Positions 1 to 7,152 of a stretch of DNA of 34,408 nt are shown one piece after another (within the stretch, counting starts at the first letter, position 1; every line of letters begins with the position of its first letter). This stretch comes from a virus. The notes under the pieces are model-generated. The model ran no database searches. It was not told the origin of the DNA and worked only from the letters and a program-made list of their open reading frames with translations. Location: the IMG/VR virus record IMGVR_UViG_3300020195_000005, positions 1 to 34,408 of that record, one strand, 5' to 3'. The position numbers and the translations under genes were made by a program.

Positions 1-39
1 TGCCGCTAATGCAGTTTTTGCGTCATTGTTTTTTGATGC
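1..39. repeat. Left copy of 39-bp terminal direct repeat
   Basis: Bases 1-39 are identical to 34370-34408. The lipoprotein frame continues without interruption from base 1 into the right end. The repeat is therefore most simply an assembly overlap of a circular, or circularly permuted headful-packaged, genome rather than a true short terminal repeat. Confidence 0.95.
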
Positions 40-108
40 GCAGCCACTAACGCTTGCGCTTGCGAGACTTAGCATTAAGATAAGCATCCATACTTTTTTG
101 TCCTTCAA
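1..108 (-). CDS. Lysis-region lipoprotein, 5' part (outer-membrane spanin candidate); continues at 34369-34229
   Basis: The gene crosses the linearisation point; joined, it encodes 82 residues. I place the start at the TTG ending at 108, because AAAGGAG lies 7 bases upstream. The N-terminus MKDKKVWMLILMLSLASASV is followed by SGC-A, a lipobox: signal peptidase II would cleave before Cys23. The mature part is about 60 residues, mainly polar, with a YTIVTPKDGWWIS segment. Its first 62 bases overlap the end of the 47-247 gene in another frame, the architecture known for Rz/Rz1 spanin pairs. It sits next to a holin-like gene. Function as an o-spanin is inferred from position, overlap and lipobox, not from sequence similarity; it is not especially proline-rich as classical Rz1 is. 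Confidence 0.7.
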   Translation of the reverse strand, partial: MKDKKVWMLILMLSLASASVSGCASKNNDAKTALAA

Positions 109-247
109 TTTCAATCTCCTTTACCATGTCCTCTTGAGCTTTCAAAACACGCTTATCCGACTCAGTGGCTTTATTCGCCCACCGCGCAGACCACGGGTTT
201 ATAAGATCAAGAACTTTATTGATTAACGCAATGATTCCAAGCCACAT
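47..247 (-). CDS. Small membrane-associated protein; inner-membrane spanin (Rz-like) candidate
   Basis: It encodes 66 residues. The N-terminus MWLGIIALINKVLDLINPW is hydrophobic and amphipathic. The rest is a charged, helix-prone stretch (about residues 20-60) ending in the basic tail KSRKRKR. A short N-terminal membrane segment plus a periplasmic helix is the layout of i-spanins, and the lipoprotein gene starts inside its 3' end. It directly follows the holin-like gene with no spacer. The hydrophobic segment is short for a confident transmembrane helix, so it could equally be a peripheral lysis regulator. Confidence 0.6.
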   Translation of the reverse strand: MWLGIIALINKVLDLINPWSARWANKATESDKRVLKAQEDMVKEIEIEGQKSMDAYLNAKSRKRKR

Positions 248-439
248 TTATTTGCCTACTAATGACCGCGTATAAATTCCAAGCCCGGCGAGAATCGAGT
301 AAATAAAAGGAGGGACACTGAAGGCTTTGCAGACAACTGCGTTAGCCAGGCAATGCGCGTTATAGGTATCAATGCCCCCGAGAATTACGGCAATACCTAA
401 AATGATGTAAGTTTTGAACCCATTTAATTTTTCAAACAT
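248..439 (-). CDS. Holin-like small membrane protein
   Basis: It encodes 63 residues with two hydrophobic segments (about residues 10-24 and 43-57), flanked by lysines (FEKLNGFK at the start, SLVGK at the end). The pattern, together with YIILGIAVILGG and a C-terminal LAGLGIYT, resembles small two-TM holins of tailed phages. Holins form lesions in the inner membrane that time lysis. AGGGAGATAAT precedes the ATG. A small hairpin (CCGCAT CA ATGCGG, 455-468) lies just upstream. It heads the lysis cassette followed by the spanin-like pair; its endolysin partner is far away at 32031-32435. Confidence 0.65.
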   Translation of the reverse strand: MFEKLNGFKTYIILGIAVILGGIDTYNAHCLANAVVCKAFSVPPFIYSILAGLGIYTRSLVGK

Positions 440-578
440 ATTATCTCCCTATGCCCGCATCAATGCGGTTTGTTAATTGTTGGAGAGCTCATACAAACCC
501 CCACATGTTAATAATACTAACCACGATACCAAGCCCCGACCATCTCAATTACTATTCACTCAACAAAAGGAGTGACCA

Positions 579-728
579 ATGCTAACTAATACGATTTCAG
601 GAATTTACGTTGTTCTATGCCGTCACTGTCACTACCCCAACTCCGCAGGGGCTTGTGTTTGCAACGGATGCAATGAACGAACTGATTCATTCCCCCTTGG
701 AAACGAGTACGTCTATCCGGGCGACTAA
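579..728 (+). CDS. Plus-strand 49-residue zinc-ribbon microprotein (candidate)
   Basis: This is the best-supported gene on the plus strand. AAAAGGAG precedes the ATG by 7 bases. The product has CRHC and, nine residues later, CVCNGC: a compact cluster of five cysteines plus histidines that would suit a zinc knuckle. It lies in the gap between the holin-like gene and 687-896 and overlaps the 3' end of the latter by 42 bases in antisense. A competing minus-strand ORF (586-690) covers almost the same bases. Function unknown; a late-acting regulatory or host-directed microprotein would be speculation. Confidence 0.5.
   Translation: MLTNTISGIYVVLCRHCHYPNSAGACVCNGCNERTDSFPLGNEYVYPGD
586..690 (-). 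CDS. Alternative 34-residue minus-strand ORF antisense to the zinc microprotein
   Basis: The ORF begins with an ATGA overlap with the stop of 687-896, as many real genes here do, and has AAGGGGG directly upstream. It encodes a short basic peptide with one CIRC knuckle. It and the plus-strand ORF at 579-728 cover almost the same bases, so probably only one is under selection. The plus-strand version has the richer cysteine pattern. Confidence 0.25.
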   Translation of the reverse strand: MNQFVHCIRCKHKPLRSWGSDSDGIEQRKFLKSY

Positions 729-896
729 TTGTGCAAATGCCTGATCTCTGGCGTCGAGTTCAATGCCGACTCGCAGACAAGCTTTTGCAATCCTGGACTT
801 ATGCTCTTTTTCCATCCGGGCAAAATCTTTTAAAATATGCAAACAGTCACCCGCAATCCGTTCATTGATTTTTGCCTGAGCGTCTGAAATTGTCAT
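687..896 (-). CDS. Small helical protein of unknown function
   Basis: It encodes 69 residues, predicted mostly helical from its regular charged/hydrophobic alternation (KINERIAGDCLHILKDFARM, then RIAKACLRVGIELDARDQAF). There is no signal peptide or TM segment. The start overlaps the stop of 893-1249 (ATGA), so the two are translationally coupled. It lies between the fibre genes and the holin. A cytoplasmic partner of the membrane protein upstream is possible, but nothing identifies the function. Confidence 0.6.
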   Translation of the reverse strand: MTISDAQAKINERIAGDCLHILKDFARMEKEHKSRIAKACLRVGIELDARDQAFAQLVARIDVLVSKGE

Positions 897-1249
897 ACTG
901 ATTTACGCTCTTGCTCAATTCTGGTCAGGCGTGAATCATTCCTGTCGACTCGCTGATAAATAGACAAAAAATCTTTAGCGGCATCTTTTGAAGTATACCG
1001 CTCTGTCAAATTGTCCTTCACATCAGATTTTAGCGCCGCGATAGACTGCTGCAGATAATCAATCTTAGTCGTTACGATTGATGAAAATGACCCACCCCAC
1101 CAGACCACACCAAACGTTTGAATGGCAATAGCGATGATAATTCCTACAAGTTCGAATCGAATTACCATCCCAGTTTTAGGCTCGATGTATTCTCCTCGTC
1201 TAAAGTCATTCGGGTTAAGGTTTTCTGGATCATGTTCACGCCGTGTCAT
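893..1249 (-). CDS. Single-TM protein with periplasmic coiled coil
   Basis: It encodes 118 residues. A polar N-terminus (1-30) is followed by a transmembrane helix (VGIIIAIAIQTFGVVWW, about 35-51). A long helical region then runs to the end, with heptad-like spacing (LQQSIAALKSDV, YQRVDRNDSRLTRIEQ). This N-in, C-out anchored coiled coil is common in phage lysis regions (XhlA-like or i-spanin-like proteins). GGAAATAAA precedes the ATG. It is coupled to the next gene by an ATGA overlap. It could be a second spanin-type factor or a membrane anchor for the exported proteins encoded upstream. Confidence 0.7.
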   Translation of the reverse strand: MTRREHDPENLNPNDFRRGEYIEPKTGMVIRFELVGIIIAIAIQTFGVVWWGGSFSSIVTTKIDYLQQSIAALKSDVKDNLTERYTSKDAAKDFLSIYQRVDRNDSRLTRIEQERKSV

Positions 1250-1269
1250 TTTATTTCCATTAGCCCCGA

Positions 1270-1710
1270 TTATTCGGCTGTTGTTGTTGAGTTAATAATT
1301 TTCGTTGACAATGCAATTTTATCTTTGATCTGATTGCTGATAACCTGCATTGACTGATCCTGCTGCCGACGCATCTCGTTTATAAGTCTCTCGGCCAACC
1401 ATGAATCGAACATGCTTTTCGCCATACGCGCCAAATAATCCGTTGGCGATTCAAGATTCGGAACGGTCGTGCTGGTCTGCCCGATCACAATCTTTGATCC
1501 GTCTGATGTAAGAACAAATCCACCCAGATCATCAAGTTGATAAACAGGAGTCTCCACCTGAAGTGTCTCTTGATAGCCTCGATATTTTGCGCCATCTAGA
1601 ATCTCAGGAGCGGTGAAAGCGGCGAGATCAACTTCAATTGCTTTTTTTTCTGCGAACAAGCTTGTTGAAATTAAAAGAAGGCCGATTAAGATAAATGCTG
1701 TTTTTTTCAT
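1270..1710 (-). CDS. Exported protein with Sec signal peptide, unknown function
   Basis: It encodes 146 residues. The N-terminus MKKTAFILIGLLLISTSLFA has a textbook basic start, hydrophobic core and A-x-A-like cleavage site before EKKAIEVD. No lipobox cysteine follows, so the mature protein (about 126 residues) should be soluble in the periplasm or associated with the envelope. The C-terminal half is helical and polar (RLINEMRRQQDQ). CAGGAGA provides a good ribosome site. It overlaps the end of 1707-1910 by 4 bases. Its neighbours are also membrane or exported proteins, suggesting one envelope-directed module. Confidence 0.75.
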   Translation of the reverse strand: MKKTAFILIGLLLISTSLFAEKKAIEVDLAAFTAPEILDGAKYRGYQETLQVETPVYQLDDLGGFVLTSDGSKIVIGQTSTTVPNLESPTDYLARMAKSMFDSWLAERLINEMRRQQDQSMQVISNQIKDKIALSTKIINSTTTAE

Positions 1711-1910
1711 TCTGGTTTCTCCTGTGTTTTTTGAATCTGCTGGTTTAGAAATTGAGTTATCTGCCCGAGTGCTTGGCCATGTTGTGTTGCCACGGCCGCA
1801 AGAATTTCATGATTCCTTACAATCAATGTCTCTCTTTGATAGATCGAGAAGCACCCGATCAATATTAAGAAAAATGCTATTGAACAACCGATTGTTTTAG
1901 TTAAGATCAT
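1707..1910 (-). CDS. Small single-TM protein
   Basis: It encodes 67 residues with one hydrophobic segment near the N-terminus (IGCSIAFFLILIGCFSIY, about 7-24). A polar helical tail rich in glutamine (QHGQALGQITQFLNQQIQ) follows. It could be an N-terminal anchor or, with Cys20, an uncleaved or atypical lipoprotein signal; a canonical lipobox is not evident. AAAGGAACAAAAC precedes the ATG. It lies between the fibre gene and the exported 146-residue protein. Confidence 0.65.
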   Translation of the reverse strand: MILTKTIGCSIAFFLILIGCFSIYQRETLIVRNHEILAAVATQHGQALGQITQFLNQQIQKTQEKPE

Positions 1911-1925
1911 TGTTTTGTTCCTTTG

Positions 1926-4688
1926 TTAAGTTTTAGTTAATGTGTAAGTCGTGCCGCCAAGCCGAACAAGTACGTTTGACCCGTCACTCCAAATATCCCC
2001 ATCTACTGGAGCTGTTGGAGCTGTTCCCGACGGCATATTTAGCGAAGCTCTCGTGGTTGTTGATGCGCCGGCAACAATCTTATCGGCGAAAGCAAATTCC
2101 GCGCCTGAGCCTATTGCGTCAAAAGTTACACCGCCAGTAGACCCTACCGTTGTTGAGAAATAGTTTGATGCGTCATAGCCAGCGCGTAATTGTTCAGTTG
2201 CTGAAGTGACGTGGAGTTTTGCGGATACGGTAGTAGAGCCAATGCCGACGTTGCCGCTCTGAAGAACTGTTAGTGCGGCAAGTTGTGCCCCGCTATTATA
2301 GACATCTAAATTAAATGCGTTCGAGGTGTTCGTGCGTATGCCCCAATAACCGTCAGGACCTTGAATGTTGACGACTGCAGTATTTGTGCCATTATATACG
2401 GTATTACTTCTTTCTGTACCTGTATCTATAACTCCATCTGCTCGAAGTCTGAAACCTATTTGATTTCCACTTGAGTTTTGGACATTCAATATCTGTGCAG
2501 ACTGACCAGATGCCGCCCTCAATGTCAAAACTTTGTTCGTAGAGATACTGTTCACAACACCGAGCTGTGCAAGGGCAAGTGCTTGAGTACCAATAGTCAA
2601 TAGCCCAGCGTTCGTCAAAACCATTCTGTTAAATGCGGTTGTGTTGTCGTAGTAATTAAACGAACCGTCTGTTGAGACATAGAACTCGTATGATGCAGCA
2701 GTCGCATCTGTTCTCCGTATTTTTAGTCCAGACTGTATGTTGCTTAAGATGTCTACTGGAACTGTCGGAGTATCTGTACCGAAACCAAAACGACCATTTT
2801 CGTCTATTACTGCTAACACCGTCCCTGCACTATTCTGCCACTGAGTTAAGTCTGCTGTTTGAGAAGTGGCACCTTTGATGATTGTTCCAACGACTGCCGC
2901 TGTGGTGTCTACTTGTAGTTTTGCCCCTGGCGTCGTCGTCCCAATGCCGACGTTGCCTGTGTCAGTAATAGTAAAAGCATCCGCCTTATTCCCCATGCTG
3001 ATGTTTATGCCAGTGTATCCCGTTTGCTCACCTGTTATTTGTAATATACCTGTTGCTGGATTGCGGATAAAGTTATACCCAGTTCCATTCGCTCCCAATC
3101 TAAAATCACCACCAGAAGCCCTAAAAGTTCCTCCTAAAGTGATATTGTTTGCATTATTTTGTATGAGTGCATTTGCTCCGACATAAACAGCACCAGTGAA
3201 CTTAGCTCCTGAATTAACATTTAGTGAGCCTATCCCCTGATTACTAAGAATATCCATATCGCCAGTGCCTGTATTTCTACCAAAAGTCCAGCCGAAAGTC
3301 CCAGTAGTACCGAGATACATTTGAATCTCTCCTGAAGATTCAACAGTCAATTTTTGACTCGGACTCGTCGTCCCTATCCCGACTTTGCCGGTTGAAAGAG
3401 TGGTACCAGAGCCATCTAGGCCGGTAGCGAAAATGAGGTTACCAATGTTTAAAGTATTCGAGTTGGAGGCTGTCGGAGAATCAATGTTATACCCTAAAAC
3501 AATATTATTTGCTCCTGTAGTGAGATTATCTCCTGCTCTATATCCAAAAAGAATATTATTGGAACCAGTAGTGAGCGCCAACCCGGATTGGTAGCCAAAC
3601 AGCGAATTATTTGAATATGAATTGGAGCCGGTACCATTCCCTGCTCCATATCCTACTGCGGTGTTACTTGCCCCCGTTGAGTTGAAATATAAAGCTCGAT
3701 ACCCTACTCCCGTATTTCCCGCGCCGCTGGTATTATTGTAAGAAGCCTCCATGCCGAACGCGGTACCGTAATTAGCTGTGTTTGAATATAGAGCCGTGTA
3801 TCCAATTGCAGTATTACCAATACCCGTTGATACGAATGGAATAGTTAAGGTTCCTATTGCTGTATTGGCGTATCCTGTTGATATGGCACTTAGTGAAGAT
3901 GCTCCAACTCCCGTATTACCTCCAAATCCGGAGGTTGTGAGATTGCCCGATCCACCACCTGCGAATAAGTTATCGGTACCTGTGTTGTGTATTGCTCTTG
4001 CGCCACCAAAGTAAATGCCTCCCAAGATTGAAGAGGTGGTGTTCGGCAATTGAAGTTGGGTAGTATAAGCAATACCAGCGACTTCGAGTTTGTAGAGAGG
4101 ACTCGCCGTCCCAATGCCGACGTTGCCAGTTTCAAATAAAGTATTTCCTGTCCCCGCAGGGGTAATACGAATATTATGATTACCTTGGCTTCTTATTTGA
4201 ATAGGTCCATAGGTCGAACCATGAATATAAGTTGTTCCTCCTATGTAGCCCATTGTTAATAAATCTTGTGCACCATTCGCACCAAGTCCGAAAAGCGTTC
4301 CCTCTCCTGAACTAAGAATTGAAAGCTTATTATTAGGGGCACTTGTCCCAATCCCAACATTCCCACCAGTAAAAAGAGCTGAATAAGTAGCGTTTGAAAA
4401 TGTCTGCTGTCCTGTCCAGTCATTAGGACTACCCAGATTCAACGAGGCTACTACTGCCCCTGTCGTCGGGGAAATTGTGAGAGTTCCGTCGGAGTTGGAA
4501 ACTGATGTGACTCCCCCTGTCGTCATGTTGTCGAGAGTATCCAGAGCTTTTTGTACATCGTCATCTGCGCCGGAAAGATTATTATTAAAACTCGATGTGT
4601 CGGTCTGAATCCTTTTAGCTTTCGGGTCGATCGCCCAGGCGTTAAACGAAACAGCTAAGCACAAAATCACAGCAATTATTTTTTTCAT
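1926..4688 (-). CDS. Long repeat-rich tail-fibre-like protein with an apparent Sec signal peptide
   Basis: It encodes 920 residues, the longest protein here. The start overlaps the stop of the preceding gene (TCATGA), and the next in-frame Met is 53 codons in, so this start is well constrained. The N-terminus MKKIIAVILCLAVSFNAWA looks like a cleavable signal peptide (cut before Ile20). Recurrent NVGIGTxxPxxKLxV units (first at about 110, several more towards the C-terminus) are typical fibre turns. Residues about 250-400 carry 14-residue-type repeats (NTAIGYxAL, NTGVGYRAL, NNILFGYRAG) resembling YadA-type left-handed beta rolls. No S74 chaperone is visible; the end is a short GDIWSDG/LVRLGG motif. 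Position after the tail genes argues for a receptor-binding fibre, but the signal peptide is unexpected for a virion protein: it may be displayed on the infected cell. Confidence 0.8.
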   Translation of the reverse strand: MKKIIAVILCLAVSFNAWAIDPKAKRIQTDTSSFNNNLSGADDDVQKALDTLDNMTTGGVTSVSNSDGTLTISPTTGAVVASLNLGSPNDWTGQQTFSNATYSALFTGGNVGIGTSAPNNKLSILSSGEGTLFGLGANGAQDLLTMGYIGGTTYIHGSTYGPIQIRSQGNHNIRITPAGTGNTLFETGNVGIGTASPLYKLEVAGIAYTTQLQLPNTTSSILGGIYFGGARAIHNTGTDNLFAGGGSGNLTTSGFGGNTGVGASSLSAISTGYANTAIGTLTIPFVSTGIGNTAIGYTALYSNTANYGTAFGMEASYNNTSGAGNTGVGYRALYFNSTGASNTAVGYGAGNGTGSNSYSNNSLFGYQSGLALTTGSNNILFGYRAGDNLTTGANNIVLGYNIDSPTASNSNTLNIGNLIFATGLDGSGTTLSTGKVGIGTTSPSQKLTVESSGEIQMYLGTTGTFGWTFGRNTGTGDMDILSNQGIGSLNVNSGAKFTGAVYVGANALIQNNANNITLGGTFRASGGDFRLGANGTGYNFIRNPATGILQITGEQTGYTGINISMGNKADAFTITDTGNVGIGTTTPGAKLQVDTTAAVVGTIIKGATSQTADLTQWQNSAGTVLAVIDENGRFGFGTDTPTVPVDILSNIQSGLKIRRTDATAASYEFYVSTDGSFNYYDNTTAFNRMVLTNAGLLTIGTQALALAQLGVVNSISTNKVLTLRAASGQSAQILNVQNSSGNQIGFRLRADGVIDTGTERSNTVYNGTNTAVVNIQGPDGYWGIRTNTSNAFNLDVYNSGAQLAALTVLQSGNVGIGSTTVSAKLHVTSATEQLRAGYDASNYFSTTVGSTGGVTFDAIGSGAEFAFADKIVAGASTTTRASLNMPSGTAPTAPVDGDIWSDGSNVLVRLGGTTYTLTKT

Positions 4689-5011
4689 GATTTTATATAA
4701 TCCACGATTAACGGTTCTCCGGTTTCTGGCGCAACCACCATTGTAAAAGTCGTTGAAGAGGTCTCGGTGAAATCTGCGGTCGGGTGCATCCGTAGTGATG
4801 CCCGTACGGCTCCCAGTGTTCCCGCGACGTATGGATAGGCGGTTGTGAAAACTGTCTGAACTCCATTTACTGCAGGAGTCGGTGTTTCACCGTAGATAAA
4901 TCTTGTCGTGTCCAAAATGCTCCTCACCTTTTCTGCAACTAGGGTGCTTGCCGTTATTCTGTTTGCGATAACAATTGTCGGGCTATTTCTAAACACTGAA
5001 ACATTACTCAT
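4685..5011 (-). CDS. Small tail-fibre-associated structural protein
   Basis: It encodes 108 residues. The central and C-terminal part (NGVQTVFTTAYPYVAGTLGA, later DFTETSSTTFTMV and a final VDYIKS) matches a beta-rich motif commonly found in phage tail-fibre and appendage proteins. There is no signal peptide. It overlaps the neighbouring genes on both sides by a few bases, so it belongs to the fibre operon. It is probably a virion appendage component or fibre connector; the exact role cannot be told. Confidence 0.65.
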   Translation of the reverse strand: MSNVSVFRNSPTIVIANRITASTLVAEKVRSILDTTRFIYGETPTPAVNGVQTVFTTAYPYVAGTLGAVRASLRMHPTADFTETSSTTFTMVVAPETGEPLIVDYIKS

Positions 5012-5318
5012 CGTTCCCGTTTCGGATCAAGTCAGCCATAGTTTTTAATTCCTGCTTTGTCAAACCCAACTTGGTCATGAGCGCTCCTTTTTCTGTGGCG
5101 CGATCTGTTTCTTTTTGGGTTCTTGTGAACACTTTTGGTAGTGCCAGTAACTGTACTTTAACCTCATCAATTTCACTATCTGACAAAGTCTCCTTGGAAA
5201 CTAAAACAACTCCGCCACCTTGCCAATAAGTCACCCCTAAAATTTTAGGGTGAGTGATTAACTTTATATTTGAAACTTGTTCAGGAGACAACGCAACGTT
5301 GCCAAGCTTGGTATCCAT
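5004..5318 (-). CDS. Small protein of the fibre cluster, possible fibre accessory factor
   Basis: It encodes 104 residues. The first half looks like a small alpha/beta unit (ILGVTYWQGGGVVLVSKETL). The second is charged and helical (VFTRTQKETDRATEKGALMT). AAGGAAC precedes the ATG. It sits between two fibre-type genes with overlap downstream, where tail-fibre assembly chaperones are often encoded, but no such family is recognisable. Confidence 0.55.
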   Translation of the reverse strand: MDTKLGNVALSPEQVSNIKLITHPKILGVTYWQGGGVVLVSKETLSDSEIDEVKVQLLALPKVFTRTQKETDRATEKGALMTKLGLTKQELKTMADLIRNGNDE

Positions 5319-5327
5319 TTTTGTTCC

Positions 5328-5927
5328 TTATTTGTATTCGATCAAAGTTATAGAAGAAGTTTTAACTGCTGTTGTAAACAACTGCCCAGACGGAGAATTT
5401 GCTCCGTTAAAGTAAAACGTCTGCGAGCCAGTGGCTTCAAATTGCCGAACACTGAACGTCATAGCAGTCAAAATCAACCCCGACGTGACAGCGTGAATAT
5501 ATGAAGTATTAGCACGCCATGCACCACCTGAAAGCGTATAGTTGCCGGCGAGCGCATCAGTTGCTGAAATTGTTGGGCAGAAAAGGAAACTTCCCAAGTA
5601 CCCATTACCACCAACACCATGATGACTAACCAAAGCTAAAATTTTATTCGATACGCTTTTTGGTGTAATGGCTAATGTCATGACTTCTACACCTTCACTG
5701 ATAAGTGGCGGCGTGTTGTCGAGGTTCGATGTGCAACTTCCAGTTGCATAAGTGCCACTGTTGAAATGGACGATCTGAACGATGGACGTTGCTAATCCAG
5801 CCCCCAATGCCGTTTCAATCGCAGCGACTTCGTCTTGAAGATCGTTGATGTGGGCCGCTAGAACGTCCGTGACGTTATCAACTTTAGTTATGAAAGATTT
5901 TATACTTGCTGGAAACGATGCTGGCAT
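5328..5927 (-). CDS. Tail fibre / receptor-binding-type protein
   Basis: It encodes 199 residues. The first 45 (PASFPASIKSFITKVDNVTD, then AAHINDLQDEVAAIE) match the N-terminal module seen at the start of many metagenomic siphovirus fibre proteins, probably the virion-attachment segment. The remainder (about 50-199) is beta-rich with glycine and serine, ending SSITLIEYK, compatible with a trimeric jelly-roll tip. GGGGTATAAC precedes the ATG. It directly follows the hub gene, as expected for a host-recognition protein. Confidence 0.7.
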   Translation of the reverse strand: MPASFPASIKSFITKVDNVTDVLAAHINDLQDEVAAIETALGAGLATSIVQIVHFNSGTYATGSCTSNLDNTPPLISEGVEVMTLAITPKSVSNKILALVSHHGVGGNGYLGSFLFCPTISATDALAGNYTLSGGAWRANTSYIHAVTSGLILTAMTFSVRQFEATGSQTFYFNGANSPSGQLFTTAVKTSSITLIEYK

Positions 5928-5928
5928 G

Positions 5929-7149
5929 TTATACCCCTGCGCCTTGACGCTCTTGTTCTAGTTCAAAAAATAAAGTTTCTAATTCTCCGGTGATGTCCGG
6001 CTTGCCCTCGTTGAATTCGATCTCGGTGTACAACGATGCATCCTTTAATGAGTATCTGATATTGTTAAATTTATACAGAGTGTCCCCGCAGTACTTACCG
6101 GTGCCAGCTCCAGTTCCATACTTAAACCCTCCATATTGAACTTTCAACGGCACGGATACCGGTACAACAACTGCAGGCGGAATCGGAACAGCGCTTTCGA
6201 TCAAAGCAATATTGAATGGCAATGTTATGCGGGTGTTTCTCTGAAAAGTTGAGTACTTGCTTAATATTGAGGAAGCAAGCTTGTCCGCAACCGTGCTGTC
6301 AATCACGGACGAATTGCTCATCCTTTTTTCCTTGAGTCCGTAAATAGCTATCGAGCCGGCGTCACTCTTTACATATCGATACGGAACGCCAGCAATATCG
6401 CCACCCTCAATGTAGACCCGGTTGACGATATCGCTGTAATCGAACTCATCGTCAATCGATCCGATCTCTTTTCCAATTCTATACCTGTATCCAGCCACTA
6501 ACGAACGAGCTACGAAGTATAAATTCAAGTTTCGATCCACACCCCATTCTGCGTCAACGAATGATGCGAGTTTGTCGAGTGCTTCCTCGGCCGTACCGTT
6601 GAAGTTTATACTCGCAACATTCGTTGAGAACGTGTCAACCGTCCCGAGAGTTATGACCGTGTTTGCAGCTAAAAAGTTAGCGTGAATATCTTGAACCAGC
6701 TGAGTGACAGTTCTGGCGGTGTAAGTCTTTGGAGCGCCCGATCCATTTTGAATTTGAATTTGCTGTAACCGTTTGCCGTACCCCGTTCCTGATACCACAA
6801 CTTCCTCACCGTCCAGCAGGGACGGTCTCACGCTCTCAATAAATCCGCGATAATATAATGTGGTAGAACCCCCAAACGATGGTGTGATGAACAACTGAAA
6901 ATCGTAAATGGAAGCATAGTCTGATGCCGTAAGATTTGTCAAAACGTCGTATGCTCTTTTAAGGGTCATTGAAAAATTGCCGCATCCACCGATTAAGTCG
7001 TACTCCCATGTCAGGTCTTTGACCTGGTTGTTTAAAAGAGCCAGTACGTTACCAGCCGAATCAGAAATTTGAATTTTAAACTGGAAGCCTTGCTCGGATG
7101 CCCCGTACTTAAAAATTCCGTATTTTGATTGTGAGTATTTTAGTCCCAT
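5929..7149 (-). CDS. Baseplate hub / tail-associated protein
   Basis: It encodes 406 residues. A beta-rich N-terminal region (KIQISDSAGNVLALLNNQVK, LTWEYDLIGGCGNFSMTL) followed by YYRGFIESVRPSL and a GTGYGKRLQQ segment resembles the gp27/Tal-like hub domains of siphovirus tail tips. It lies after the Dit-like gene and before the fibres, the standard position. No peptidoglycan hydrolase domain is visible, so it is the structural half only. The start lies three bases after the upstream stop, without a strong ribosome site, suggesting translational coupling. Confidence 0.7.
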   Translation of the reverse strand: MGLKYSQSKYGIFKYGASEQGFQFKIQISDSAGNVLALLNNQVKDLTWEYDLIGGCGNFSMTLKRAYDVLTNLTASDYASIYDFQLFITPSFGGSTTLYYRGFIESVRPSLLDGEEVVVSGTGYGKRLQQIQIQNGSGAPKTYTARTVTQLVQDIHANFLAANTVITLGTVDTFSTNVASINFNGTAEEALDKLASFVDAEWGVDRNLNLYFVARSLVAGYRYRIGKEIGSIDDEFDYSDIVNRVYIEGGDIAGVPYRYVKSDAGSIAIYGLKEKRMSNSSVIDSTVADKLASSILSKYSTFQRNTRITLPFNIALIESAVPIPPAVVVPVSVPLKVQYGGFKYGTGAGTGKYCGDTLYKFNNIRYSLKDASLYTEIEFNEGKPDITGELETLFFELEQERQGAGV

Positions 7150-7152
7150 GTT

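Noticed and set aside
1-39. Short direct terminal repeats as genuine phage ends
   Set aside because: The repeat lies within a continuous gene, and the frame closes exactly when the ends are merged.
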